Positions 47,159-54,076 of a DNA stretch of 64,000 nucleotides are shown piece after piece. Each line of letters begins with the position of its first letter. The stretch's first letter is position 1. The notes below the pieces were generated by a model. That model saw only the letters and a program-made list of their open reading frames with translations. It ran no database searches and was not told the origin of the DNA. The position numbers were made by a program, and so were the translations under genes. Source of the DNA: Actinomycetes bacterium (lineage in GTDB: Bacteria; Actinomycetota; Actinomycetes; Propionibacteriales; Nocardioidaceae); the NCBI GenBank assembly GCA_023460975.1, contig JAEWOG010000053.1, positions 1 through 64,000 of the forward strand, given 5' to 3'.

Positions 47159-47185
47159 TTGTCACTCTCATGCCGAGAGTGCCAG
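47159..47185. promoter_or_regulatory. CIRCE operator 1 (HrcA site) of groEL
   Basis: TTGTCACTC (47159-47167), 9 nt, GAGTGCCAG (47177-47185) matches the CIRCE form TTAGCACTC-N9-GAGTGCTAA in most positions. It pairs with a second copy 8 bp away. Confidence 0.82.
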
Positions 47186-47193
47186 CGTCCAGT

Positions 47194-47220
47194 TTGGCAC
47201 TCGACCCAAGAGAGTGCAAA
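47194..47220. promoter_or_regulatory. CIRCE operator 2 (HrcA site) of groEL
   Basis: TTGGCACTC (47194-47202), 9 nt, GAGTGCAAA (47212-47220) is a near-perfect CIRCE inverted repeat (8 of 9 bases pair). On the minus strand TTGCAC within it can act as a -35 box, so HrcA binding would cover the promoter. Confidence 0.9.
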
Positions 47221-47248
47221 CGCCGCCCCCGGAAATCCGGGGGCGGCG
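47221..47248 (-). terminator. Terminator of the tadG-like gene
   Basis: CGCCGCCCCCGGA (47221-47233) and TCCGGGGGCGGCG (47236-47248) form a perfect 13-bp stem. It lies between the TadG-like stop and the groEL operators and would insulate groEL from read-through. Confidence 0.82.
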
Positions 47249-47279
47249 GTCGGCGTTCATGAACCTCAGTGCTGAGACC

Positions 47280-49151
47280 TCACTCGAGGAGTCGCACGGG
47301 CTCTCCCTCGATACGCGCGGTCCACGTCGTCGCATCCGTCACGGTGGCGCCTGGGAAGTTGATCCGCACTCGGAACCAACAGCCTCCCTGACTACTGGAC
47401 TCACACGTGTAGTTGCTCGGGATCGGCACACGGACGATCTGGAGCTTTCCGTTGTTGCGGGCGGACGTCACGTTGGTGACCACGCAACCTGGGATGGAGC
47501 CGCTCACCACTCCCGACCCGACGCAGCCGTTGAGGGTGGTGAGCACCGTCGAACCGAGCTTGGCGTCAGTCGGCGGCACTACCGTGACCGTGCCCGGAGA
47601 ACCACCGGTGGCCTCACCCACGTCGAAGTAGCTGATGACGAGTGTCTTGTTGGCCGCTGCGGGAACGACGCGCACCAGGTTGAAGGTGGTGGTGGCCGAG
47701 TCGGCGTTGGCAAAGATGCGCATCCGCTCCCACGAGGCCACCGACACGGCACCGGCCGGGGCCGACGTCACCGCCCGGAGCGAGAACTGGTTGGTGCCGT
47801 TGCCCATCATCGAGCCGTTGTCCCCGGTCTGGTTCACGACCGCCATGTTGCCGGTGTAGGCACCGTCGCTGCCCGGCGATCCCGAGGGCAAGGCCACGTT
47901 GTTGCGGACCTGGACGTACCAGTCTCCCGCCTTGTTCGGGGTGAAGGTGCAGATGGGCACCCACTGGTGGAACACCTTCGCCAGTGCGCCGTTGTACGAC
48001 GACCCCGTGCGCAGCATCGACGTCGACAGGGAGCCCGAGCGGGTAAGCGCGTAGCCCGGGAACTGCTTAATGCAGGAGGTGCTCTGCAGCGGGGCGGCGT
48101 ACGGGTTGAGCGTGTCGATCGGGGCGCGCACTGCGAACGACGTCACCGTGGGCGTCTCGGAGCCGAACCGGTTGCCGTTGTTGTCCGAGTCTCCGGAACA
48201 GAAGGAGTTCGACCCCGAGGCGTACCTGAGGTGCGCATCCGAAGTGGCCTGCGGGTAGTTCGAGTTGCTCGAGGAGCTGATCCCGCCGAGCCAGCCGAGC
48301 GGGTCGCGAGAGTCGCGGGGAATGCGGGTGCAGGCGCTCCCCGTGTCGACGTACGCGGGGTCGTAGGCCTGCACGGTGATCGGCATGCCCACCCCGGCAG
48401 CGTTCACGCGCACCATGTAGATGAACCCGCGCGGCTCGAACTCCTCGTTGGTGGAGCCCGAGAAAGAGCCCGAACAGCCGTCCTCGACCCCGGCGCATTT
48501 GCGGGTCTCGAACTCGGCGCCCTGGGTCTTGTGCGTCTCGGGCCCGGTGATGGCCCCCCAGAACTGCGGGTTCGTCGAACAACTCGCGAACGGCGGCACC
48601 TTGAGCACGCTGCCCACGGGGCCGAGGGTGGGCGAGCCTGCGGGCTCGTTGGCGAACGTGTTGCACGGGCTACCCATGGGCGCGGGGCCGTTGAAGTCGG
48701 CCAGAGCGCTCCGGGTGACGGTTGTGGTGTTTGCCCCGAAGATCTTGCCGATCTCGTTGCTGATCGTCGAGCTCACCGTGACCCGCAACTGGGTTGGCTT
48801 GTTGCCCGCAGACACGACCACAGTGCTCGCGCCCGAGTTGGGGAAACCGTTGTCCTCGCTGATCTCGATCGCTCGCGCCTTGGCCGCCTCGAAGTCGTCC
48901 GGCATGAACGTGACGCCTGCGGTCGCCGCTGCGTCGGCTGCCGACTGGACACGCGAGACCTCGACGTACATGCGCGAAATGTCCACGCCGATCGCGGCAA
49001 GCGGGATCATCACGGCCGTGAAGAAGATCGCCACGATGACGGCGGCAGCGCCGCGCTCGTTGCGGCGGCGCCGTCGCTGGCGGCGAGCCGGGTTCGCGGC
49101 CCGTTCACGTCGGGCCATCTGGGCAAGACGGGTCATCGTCGTGGCTCCCAT
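47280..49151 (-). CDS. Large TadG-like exported protein
   Basis: The product is 623 aa. A basic N-terminus (Arg-rich, residues 1-27) precedes 'NERGAAAVIVAIFFTAVMIPLAAIGVDISR', the TadE/TadG membrane anchor with the Gly-Ala cleavage-like start. Next comes 'VQSAADAAATAG', the usual TadG helix. About 500 residues of Ser/Thr/Asn-rich, beta-rich sequence follow, with roughly a dozen cysteines, which I do not recognise. The start overlaps the TadE stop (TGATG at 49149-49153). Confidence 0.85.
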   Translation of the reverse strand: MGATTMTRLAQMARRERAANPARRQRRRRRNERGAAAVIVAIFFTAVMIPLAAIGVDISRMYVEVSRVQSAADAAATAGVTFMPDDFEAAKARAIEISEDNGFPNSGASTVVVSAGNKPTQLRVTVSSTISNEIGKIFGANTTTVTRSALADFNGPAPMGSPCNTFANEPAGSPTLGPVGSVLKVPPFASCSTNPQFWGAITGPETHKTQGAEFETRKCAGVEDGCSGSFSGSTNEEFEPRGFIYMVRVNAAGVGMPITVQAYDPAYVDTGSACTRIPRDSRDPLGWLGGISSSSNSNYPQATSDAHLRYASGSNSFCSGDSDNNGNRFGSETPTVTSFAVRAPIDTLNPYAAPLQSTSCIKQFPGYALTRSGSLSTSMLRTGSSYNGALAKVFHQWVPICTFTPNKAGDWYVQVRNNVALPSGSPGSDGAYTGNMAVVNQTGDNGSMMGNGTNQFSLRAVTSAPAGAVSVASWERMRIFANADSATTTFNLVRVVPAAANKTLVISYFDVGEATGGSPGTVTVVPPTDAKLGSTVLTTLNGCVGSGVVSGSIPGCVVTNVTSARNNGKLQIVRVPIPSNYTCESSSQGGCWFRVRINFPGATVTDATTWTARIEGEPVRLLE

Positions 49152-49807
49152 CACGAGTGGGCGTTCGGAGTGCCGGGCTTGCAGCGATCCTGCTCGAGCG
49201 GCTCGAACTGGAACACCGTGTGCTCTTGGAGTTGACGCAGCCCGCCGAAGATATCGCCGCCGAGGCCCGTGATCCACGTGTGGTCGATCTCCATCCCGAC
49301 GCCCACGCTCATGCGGCCGGGGTCGTTGAGGCACGCGTTGACGCTGGCGGAGTTCCAGGCGCCGCTGGCATACCGGAACTTGCTGGCGCCGGCATCCCAG
49401 ACGTACTTGACGCAGTTGCCGGACCCGCAGGTCAGCGACGAGGACCCGAGCGGAAACCCGTTCGTGCCCGCCTGGTAGATGATCACCCACTGGATGTCGT
49501 CATTGGGGATGGCGCGCCCTGAGCGCTGCATGGAGTCTGCCGCCACCTGGGCCAGCGCGGGCGCCATCGCAGGCGTGCACGGCGGCGGAGTGGGGCCGGT
49601 CGCGTCACACGTCCCCGGGCCGGCGTCAGCCGCGGCCGATGCTGCACGCGCCCCAGCCCGCACCGTGCTGCCCATCGCCACGTAGTCCTTCATCAGGAAG
49701 GACAACTCCATCACCCCGAAGAACAGGAGGACAAGGAGTGGGGCGATGAGGGCGAACTCGAGCGCAGAGGCACCCGACTCATCCCGTCGTCGCTGGAACA
49801 GCCGCAC
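49151..49807 (-). CDS. TadE-like pseudopilin family protein
   Basis: The product is 218 aa. 'RRRDESGASALEFALIAPLLVLLFFGVMELSFLM' at residues 6-40 is the TadE anchor (positively charged end, Gly-Ala, Glu-containing hydrophobic helix). A soluble cysteine-containing domain follows ('CGSGNC'). TadE proteins are minor pseudopilins of Flp/Tad systems. The GTG at 49807 has GGGGAGG 6 nt upstream. It is coupled to the TadG-like gene; no Flp pilin, TadA ATPase or TadB/C is in view. Confidence 0.88.
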   Translation of the reverse strand: MRLFQRRRDESGASALEFALIAPLLVLLFFGVMELSFLMKDYVAMGSTVRAGARAASAAADAGPGTCDATGPTPPPCTPAMAPALAQVAADSMQRSGRAIPNDDIQWVIIYQAGTNGFPLGSSSLTCGSGNCVKYVWDAGASKFRYASGAWNSASVNACLNDPGRMSVGVGMEIDHTWITGLGGDIFGGLRQLQEHTVFQFEPLEQDRCKPGTPNAHS

Positions 49808-49837
49808 GTGGTGCCTCCCCGGAGAAGTCAGGACCTG

Positions 49838-49855
49838 ACACCCGGGCACGGGTGT
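49838..49855. promoter_or_regulatory. Inverted repeat in the tadE leader
   Basis: ACACCCG (49838-49844), GGCA, CGGGTGT (49849-49855) is a perfect 7-bp inverted repeat 31 bp before the tadE start. It could be a repressor site or an RNA hairpin. Confidence 0.35.
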
Positions 49856-49903
49856 TGACAGGTGTACCACCGAATACAAACACTCGAACCAAGGTGCCCG
49901 ACT

Positions 49904-49941
49904 CCCCTTGCGGGGTGATCTTCCTAGTCCTTTCGGACTAG
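49904..49941 (-). ncRNA. Candidate structured RNA before tadE (two GNRA-loop hairpins)
   Basis: Read on the minus strand, CTAGTCC-GAAA-GGACTAG (49941-49924) and CCCC-GCAA-GGGG (49915-49904) are two perfect stems, each capped by a GNRA tetraloop, 8 nt apart. The first spans the stop codon of the upstream ATP-grasp gene. On the plus strand the loops are not GNRA. I could not match it to a known riboswitch class. Confidence 0.4.
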
Positions 49942-50795
49942 TCCACTGCGTGTCGCCGCGCCAGCGCCGCCACGACGAGGTCGGCGAACGGCTCCGCGTT
50001 GGCCGGCGCCACGTCCAGGTAGAGGCCCGGCTCGATGGCCTCGAGCTCACTGACCGCCCAGGCGCCCTGCCACCACAGCAGGTCGACCCTCAGATAGTCC
50101 AGAGCCCTGCCGAAGCGGCGCGTGAGCCAGTCGTACGCAGCCACGGCGACGGCTGCAGGCTCGCCGGCGACCTCGTCCAGGGTTGAGGTGCCGCCGAACT
50201 GTTCATGCACCCGGACTTCGCCGCCGGCAGGCAACTTGGCGACCTGACTGATCGGGCGGCCGGCGATGACGAAGACCGACACCTCCCCCTCGGTCCGTAC
50301 GGACTCCACGAGAGGTTGCACGACCTGGTCCCCCATCAGGGTGGCCAGACGCGCATCATCCGGGCCCTCGACCACCACGAGCCCGCCGCCCCCGGCGCCA
50401 ACCGCGGGCTTGACCACGGCGCGGCCGAAGGAGGCAACGGCAGCCGGGAGATCCGCGCCCGCGGCGGGCACCGTCGGGATGACTGGCAGGCCGTCGAGCT
50501 CGGCGAGGTAGCTCTTGTGGTGGTTCCACGCGAAGACGTCGGCGCCGTTGAGGAGCCGCGCGGGATCCACGGAACGGGTCCAGGCGAGGAACTCCTCGAG
50601 CCGCTCCTGGTAGTCCCACGTCGATCGCACCGCGATCAGGTCCGCAGCCGCCCAGTCCACCGTGGGGTCGTCCCACAGCACCCAGCGGGAGTCGATCCCG
50701 CGCGAGGCCAGCGCCCGGTCGAGGGCCACGGCCCCGGGCTCACCCTCGCTGAACAACCCCCCGTGGGCCGACGAGGTGACCAGCAGGACACTCAC
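49938..50795 (-). CDS. Stand-alone ATP-grasp domain protein
   Basis: The product is 285 aa. ATP-grasp features are 'RSTWDYQERLEEFLAW', 'VFAWNHHKSYL', 'VVKPAVGAGGGGL' (lysine and glycine loop), and the metal-binding end 'DYLRVDLLWWQGAWAVSELEAIEPGLYL'. It resembles small glutathione-synthetase/DcsG-like ligases that join a carboxylate to an amine. The substrate is unknown. GTG 50795 overlaps the methyltransferase stop, so they are coupled. Confidence 0.85.
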   Translation of the reverse strand: MSVLLVTSSAHGGLFSEGEPGAVALDRALASRGIDSRWVLWDDPTVDWAAADLIAVRSTWDYQERLEEFLAWTRSVDPARLLNGADVFAWNHHKSYLAELDGLPVIPTVPAAGADLPAAVASFGRAVVKPAVGAGGGGLVVVEGPDDARLATLMGDQVVQPLVESVRTEGEVSVFVIAGRPISQVAKLPAGGEVRVHEQFGGTSTLDEVAGEPAAVAVAAYDWLTRRFGRALDYLRVDLLWWQGAWAVSELEAIEPGLYLDVAPANAEPFADLVVAALARRHAVD

Positions 50796-51661
50796 CGGGC
50801 GGGGTCCTCCATGGGTTCGTCGGACTCGACCTCGGACGCACCGTGGAAGGAGTGCGCCGCGGTGTCGCGGTTGCTGCCTTCGACGTTGTGGCCCTTCTCG
50901 ATGATGACGAGGTTGTGGTAGCAGTGCACCGCCCTCACCCACTGGTCGGTGTAGGTCGACTCATAACCCTCGACGAGGAACTCCTCGTGATTGAGACCGT
51001 CGACGAGGTCCTTGACCAGATCCATCGAGGTGCCGGGGGCCTTCGGGTCGCGCTCGCCACCCCACGCCGGCCAGTACGACGTCTGCGTGTCCTCGATGCA
51101 GTAGATCGCACCGTCGGGCAGAAGCGGGAACAGGATCCGGAACGACTCGCGCACGTGGGCGGGGATGTGGCTGCCATCGTCGACGACGACGAGCGGCGCC
51201 CCGTGGTCGGCGATGATCTGCTCCAGCACCACAGGATCGGTCTGGTCACCCAGGTAGGCCCGGATCTTGCCCTTGGTCAGCCAGGTCTTGTCCTCGATGT
51301 CGAGGCCCACGATCGTCGCGCGCGGGAAGAACCACTTCCACATGCGCAGTGAGGCGCCGGAGCGGAAGTTGCGCTGGTAGCCGCCGATGCCGAGCTCGAG
51401 CAGCGTGAACGACTCCGAGCGCAGGTGCTCGAGGTGGCGCTCGTAGTGGGGGGTGTATTTGTGGACCCCCCACTTGTCCGTGCCGAACTCCTGGGCCAGC
51501 TCCGTGAGGTTGCTGGCCAGCAGCCGCTCGCGACGCGCAGCCTTGCGGGCCTGCTCGGGTGAGGGCACGGAGGTTGCTGCTCGTGCGGGCTCACCCGCTC
51601 CCGTCAACCGGCGCGCACCAGCGCGGATCTTGGCGGCTGCCCGAGCGAGGTTCGACGACAC
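50792..51661 (-). CDS. Class I SAM-dependent methyltransferase (MycE/macrocin O-methyltransferase-like)
   Basis: The product is 289 aa. After a basic N-terminus, 'GTDKWGVHKYTPHYERHL' and 'LLELGIGGYQR' with 'IVGLDIED' and 'VVDDGSHI' form the SAM site pattern of macrocin/mycinamicin sugar O-methyltransferases and related enzymes. It probably methylates a hydroxyl of a sugar or natural product. The start is GTG 51661; it is divergent from DUF2157. Confidence 0.86.
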   Translation of the reverse strand: MSSNLARAAAKIRAGARRLTGAGEPARAATSVPSPEQARKAARRERLLASNLTELAQEFGTDKWGVHKYTPHYERHLEHLRSESFTLLELGIGGYQRNFRSGASLRMWKWFFPRATIVGLDIEDKTWLTKGKIRAYLGDQTDPVVLEQIIADHGAPLVVVDDGSHIPAHVRESFRILFPLLPDGAIYCIEDTQTSYWPAWGGERDPKAPGTSMDLVKDLVDGLNHEEFLVEGYESTYTDQWVRAVHCYHNLVIIEKGHNVEGSNRDTAAHSFHGASEVESDEPMEDPAR

Positions 51662-51818
51662 ATCCGAACCTTAACGGGCTCCCCCGACACCTTCTTCCGC
51701 GTGACCACACCCCAACCGGTGCTCAGAGCGGCTCCACGGGACCGATGACCCCCAAGGTCCCGCGCCGAAGAGTCGCTGTACTCAGGCGCTGGGCGGCCGC
51801 GTACGACAGGCTGAGGCC

Positions 51819-53024
51819 ATGAGGAGTCGAACCATTCCGCGCGGCACCCAACAATGGCTGGACGCGGAGCTCGCCCAGTGGCATGCCGAAGGGCTCGTCG
51901 ACGAGCGTGCGGCCGAGGAGATCCGAGCTCGCTACGTCGCCGCGCCATCACGCTCGAGCCGCTCGATCCTCGGCCGGATCCTGCTCGGCATCGGCGGCAC
52001 CTTCCTCGGGATCGGCCTGATCTGGCTGGTCGCCGCCAACCTCGATGCGCTGGCGCCCGGAGTGCGATTCGGGGTGGTGCTGGCCCTGTGGCTGGCCGCC
52101 CTGGTCGCGCCCGAGGTCCTCGCCGCGCGGGGACACTCGCGGGCCCTGGTCGGAAGCCTGCGACTCGTCGCCGCCCTGGCCTTCGGTGCCGTGATCTTCC
52201 AGGCAGCCCAATCGCTCCAGGTCCCCGCGTACGAACCGCGACTCGTCGGCCTGTGGGCGGCGGGGGCCCTCCTCCACGCAGTCGCGCTGAGAGCCGTCAC
52301 AGCACAACTCGTGGGCATCGCCGCCGGTTCCCTGTGGTGGCTGTGGCAGCCGTGGAGCGGCGACTGGAGCGGGCCGGACCTGGTCCTCAGCATGGTCCTC
52401 GCGGCGGTGCTGGCAGTGTCGGTGGCCGCCATCCTCGACCGCTACGACCGGACATTGGGCGGCGTGTGGCGCATCGCCGGAGTCGCCTTCACCCTGTGCG
52501 CCCTGTTCGCCGCCGCCATCCCCGGCATCGACCTCACGGACGCACACGGCGGCTTCTGGCTTCTCCTCTACGCAGTCGCCGCTGGCCTCGCACTGGCGCT
52601 CGGGCTCACGCTCGGGAGCAAGATCGCGCGACTGGAGATCACCGGAACCGTCGTCGTGGGCCTGCTCGCTCTGGGCATGCTCGCCTGGGAGACCACGTCG
52701 GTCGCAGACGTTGCGCAACTCCAGACGCAGGACTGGCTCCACGCCGCCGCAAGCGTGCTCGCGTACGTGCTCGTCGCCACCGCACTCACGGCCTTGGGCG
52801 TCATCCGCAGCAACAACTGGATCACCGGGCTGGCCATGACGGGCCTGATCGTGTTCACCACGTTCCAGAGCTTCGCCGTCTTCGCTCCCATCGTCACCGG
52901 AGCGTGGCTGTTCGTCATGCTGGGCGTGATCCTCCTCGGCACCGGCATCGGCGTCGAAGGTGCCCGCCGACGCCTCGCGCACTCGCTGGCCGACGAGACC
53001 TCGGCATGGGAAGGAGACCTGTGA
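51819..53024 (+). CDS. DUF2157 domain-containing membrane protein
   Basis: The product is 401 aa. A soluble N-terminal DUF2157-type segment ('QWLDAELAQWHAEGLVDERAAEEIRARY', residues 11-38) is followed by about 10-12 membrane helices. The family is uncharacterised and usually encoded with a GDYXXLXY protein, as here. Its TGA overlaps the next ATG by one base. Confidence 0.9.
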   Translation: MRSRTIPRGTQQWLDAELAQWHAEGLVDERAAEEIRARYVAAPSRSSRSILGRILLGIGGTFLGIGLIWLVAANLDALAPGVRFGVVLALWLAALVAPEVLAARGHSRALVGSLRLVAALAFGAVIFQAAQSLQVPAYEPRLVGLWAAGALLHAVALRAVTAQLVGIAAGSLWWLWQPWSGDWSGPDLVLSMVLAAVLAVSVAAILDRYDRTLGGVWRIAGVAFTLCALFAAAIPGIDLTDAHGGFWLLLYAVAAGLALALGLTLGSKIARLEITGTVVVGLLALGMLAWETTSVADVAQLQTQDWLHAAASVLAYVLVATALTALGVIRSNNWITGLAMTGLIVFTTFQSFAVFAPIVTGAWLFVMLGVILLGTGIGVEGARRRLAHSLADETSAWEGDL

Positions 53025-53515
53025 TGAAGCGAACCATCACCGTGGCCGCGCTCGCGGCGGTACAACTCGCACTCGTCGGGGCAGCCGTGGCGCCCCAACT
53101 GTCGGCGCGCGTGGCCGGGGAGCCCTACGTCCTGCGTGTGGCACCCGTCGACCCGATCGACCCGTTCCGAGGCGCCTACGTCGCCCTCGACTACCCGGAC
53201 CTCCGCACCCCGGGCACACCGACCGGCCAAGGCGCGGGCCTCGACGACGGGAGCCGCGGGCGCGTGTACGTCGCCCTGCGCCGCGACGGCGACGTCTGGG
53301 TCGCAGACTCCCTCACCCGCACCCGCCCCGACGCGGGGGTCTACCTGCGGTGCGACGACTCCGGCTGGGAGCTGCGGTGCGGCATCGAGAGCCTCTTCGC
53401 CTCACAGGAACGCGCGCGATCCCTCGAGGACACCCTGGCCGACGGCGCGTACGCCGAGGTCACCATCGATTCCCGGGGCAACGCTGCGCTCGTGGACGTA
53501 CGCGAGAACCCGTGA
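53024..53515 (+). CDS. GDYXXLXY domain-containing exported protein
   Basis: The product is 163 aa. A signal/anchor helix (residues 5-25) precedes a conserved 'DPFRGAYVALDYPDL' motif that corresponds to the GDYxxLxY signature, with Ala in place of Asp. Beta-rich sequence with two close cysteines follows. Function is unknown; it always accompanies DUF2157-type membrane proteins, so they likely form a complex. Confidence 0.88.
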   Translation: MKRTITVAALAAVQLALVGAAVAPQLSARVAGEPYVLRVAPVDPIDPFRGAYVALDYPDLRTPGTPTGQGAGLDDGSRGRVYVALRRDGDVWVADSLTRTRPDAGVYLRCDDSGWELRCGIESLFASQERARSLEDTLADGAYAEVTIDSRGNAALVDVRENP

Positions 53516-53546
53516 GGCTGACCGGCCGCCCACCTGGCGCGGCGGG

Positions 53547-53825
53547 TCAGCAGCCGCCGGCGACCGCCGGAATCACAGAGATCTGCGTGCCCGCCGGGGT
53601 CGGGGTGTCGAGCAGGTCGAGGAACCGGACATCCTCGTTGCCCACGTAGACGTTCACGAACCGACGCAGCGCGCCCGTGTCGTCGAGCACGCGGGCAAGG
53701 ATCCCGGGGAACTGGGCGTCGAGATTCGCGAGCACGGCGCCCAGGGTCTCCCCCTCGGCCTCGACCTCGGAGGCGCCGGCCGTGTACGTGCGCAGGATGG
53801 TAGGGATGCGGACCGAGACGCTCAT
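53547..53825 (-). CDS. MoaD/ThiS-type sulfur-carrier protein (MetO/CysO-like), encoded with a terminal Cys
   Basis: The product is 92 aa, a ubiquitin-like fold ('VSVRIPTILRTYTAGASEV', 'VNVYVGNEDVRFLD', 'ISVIPAVAGG'). It is closely similar in pattern to Mycobacterium CysO and to the Streptomyces MetO carrier. The C-terminus reads Gly-Gly-Cys-stop rather than ending in Gly-Gly, so a peptidase must remove Cys before adenylation and thiocarboxylation. It lies 251 bp downstream of the metM-like gene, separated by a tandem repeat. Confidence 0.9.
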   Translation of the reverse strand: MSVSVRIPTILRTYTAGASEVEAEGETLGAVLANLDAQFPGILARVLDDTGALRRFVNVYVGNEDVRFLDLLDTPTPAGTQISVIPAVAGGC

Positions 53826-53854
53826 GGGGTTCCTCTTTCGTGGTTTCAGAGTGG

Positions 53855-54076
53855 GTGCTGGTCGAGGCCCGGGTTTCGACGGGCTCAACCAGCGGGGGTG
53901 TTGGTCGAGCTTGTCGACACCCGGCGGTTTCGACAGGCTCAACCTGCGGGGGTGTTGGTCGAGCTTGTCGAGACTTGGGTTTCGACAGGCTCAACCAGCG
54001 GGCACAGGCTCAACCAGCGGGGGTGTTGGTCGAGCTTGTCGAGACCCGGCGGTTTCGACAGGCTCAACCAGCGGGG
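53855..54076. repeat. 54-bp palindromic tandem repeat within the metM-metO unit
   Basis: About 4.5 units alternate GTTTCGACAGGCTCAACCAG and GTTGGTCGAGCTTGTCGAGA-type blocks (unit starts at 53873, 53927, 53979 truncated, 54005 truncated, 54052). The two blocks are approximate reverse complements, so each unit can fold on itself. Related words are dispersed in many actinobacterial genomes. It fills the gap between the threonine-synthase-like stop and the carrier gene. Confidence 0.85.

Noticed and set aside
49838..49941. c-di-GMP-I (GEMM) riboswitch before tadE
   Set aside because: The conserved GEMM core segments could not be found; only the generic GNRA hairpins are present.
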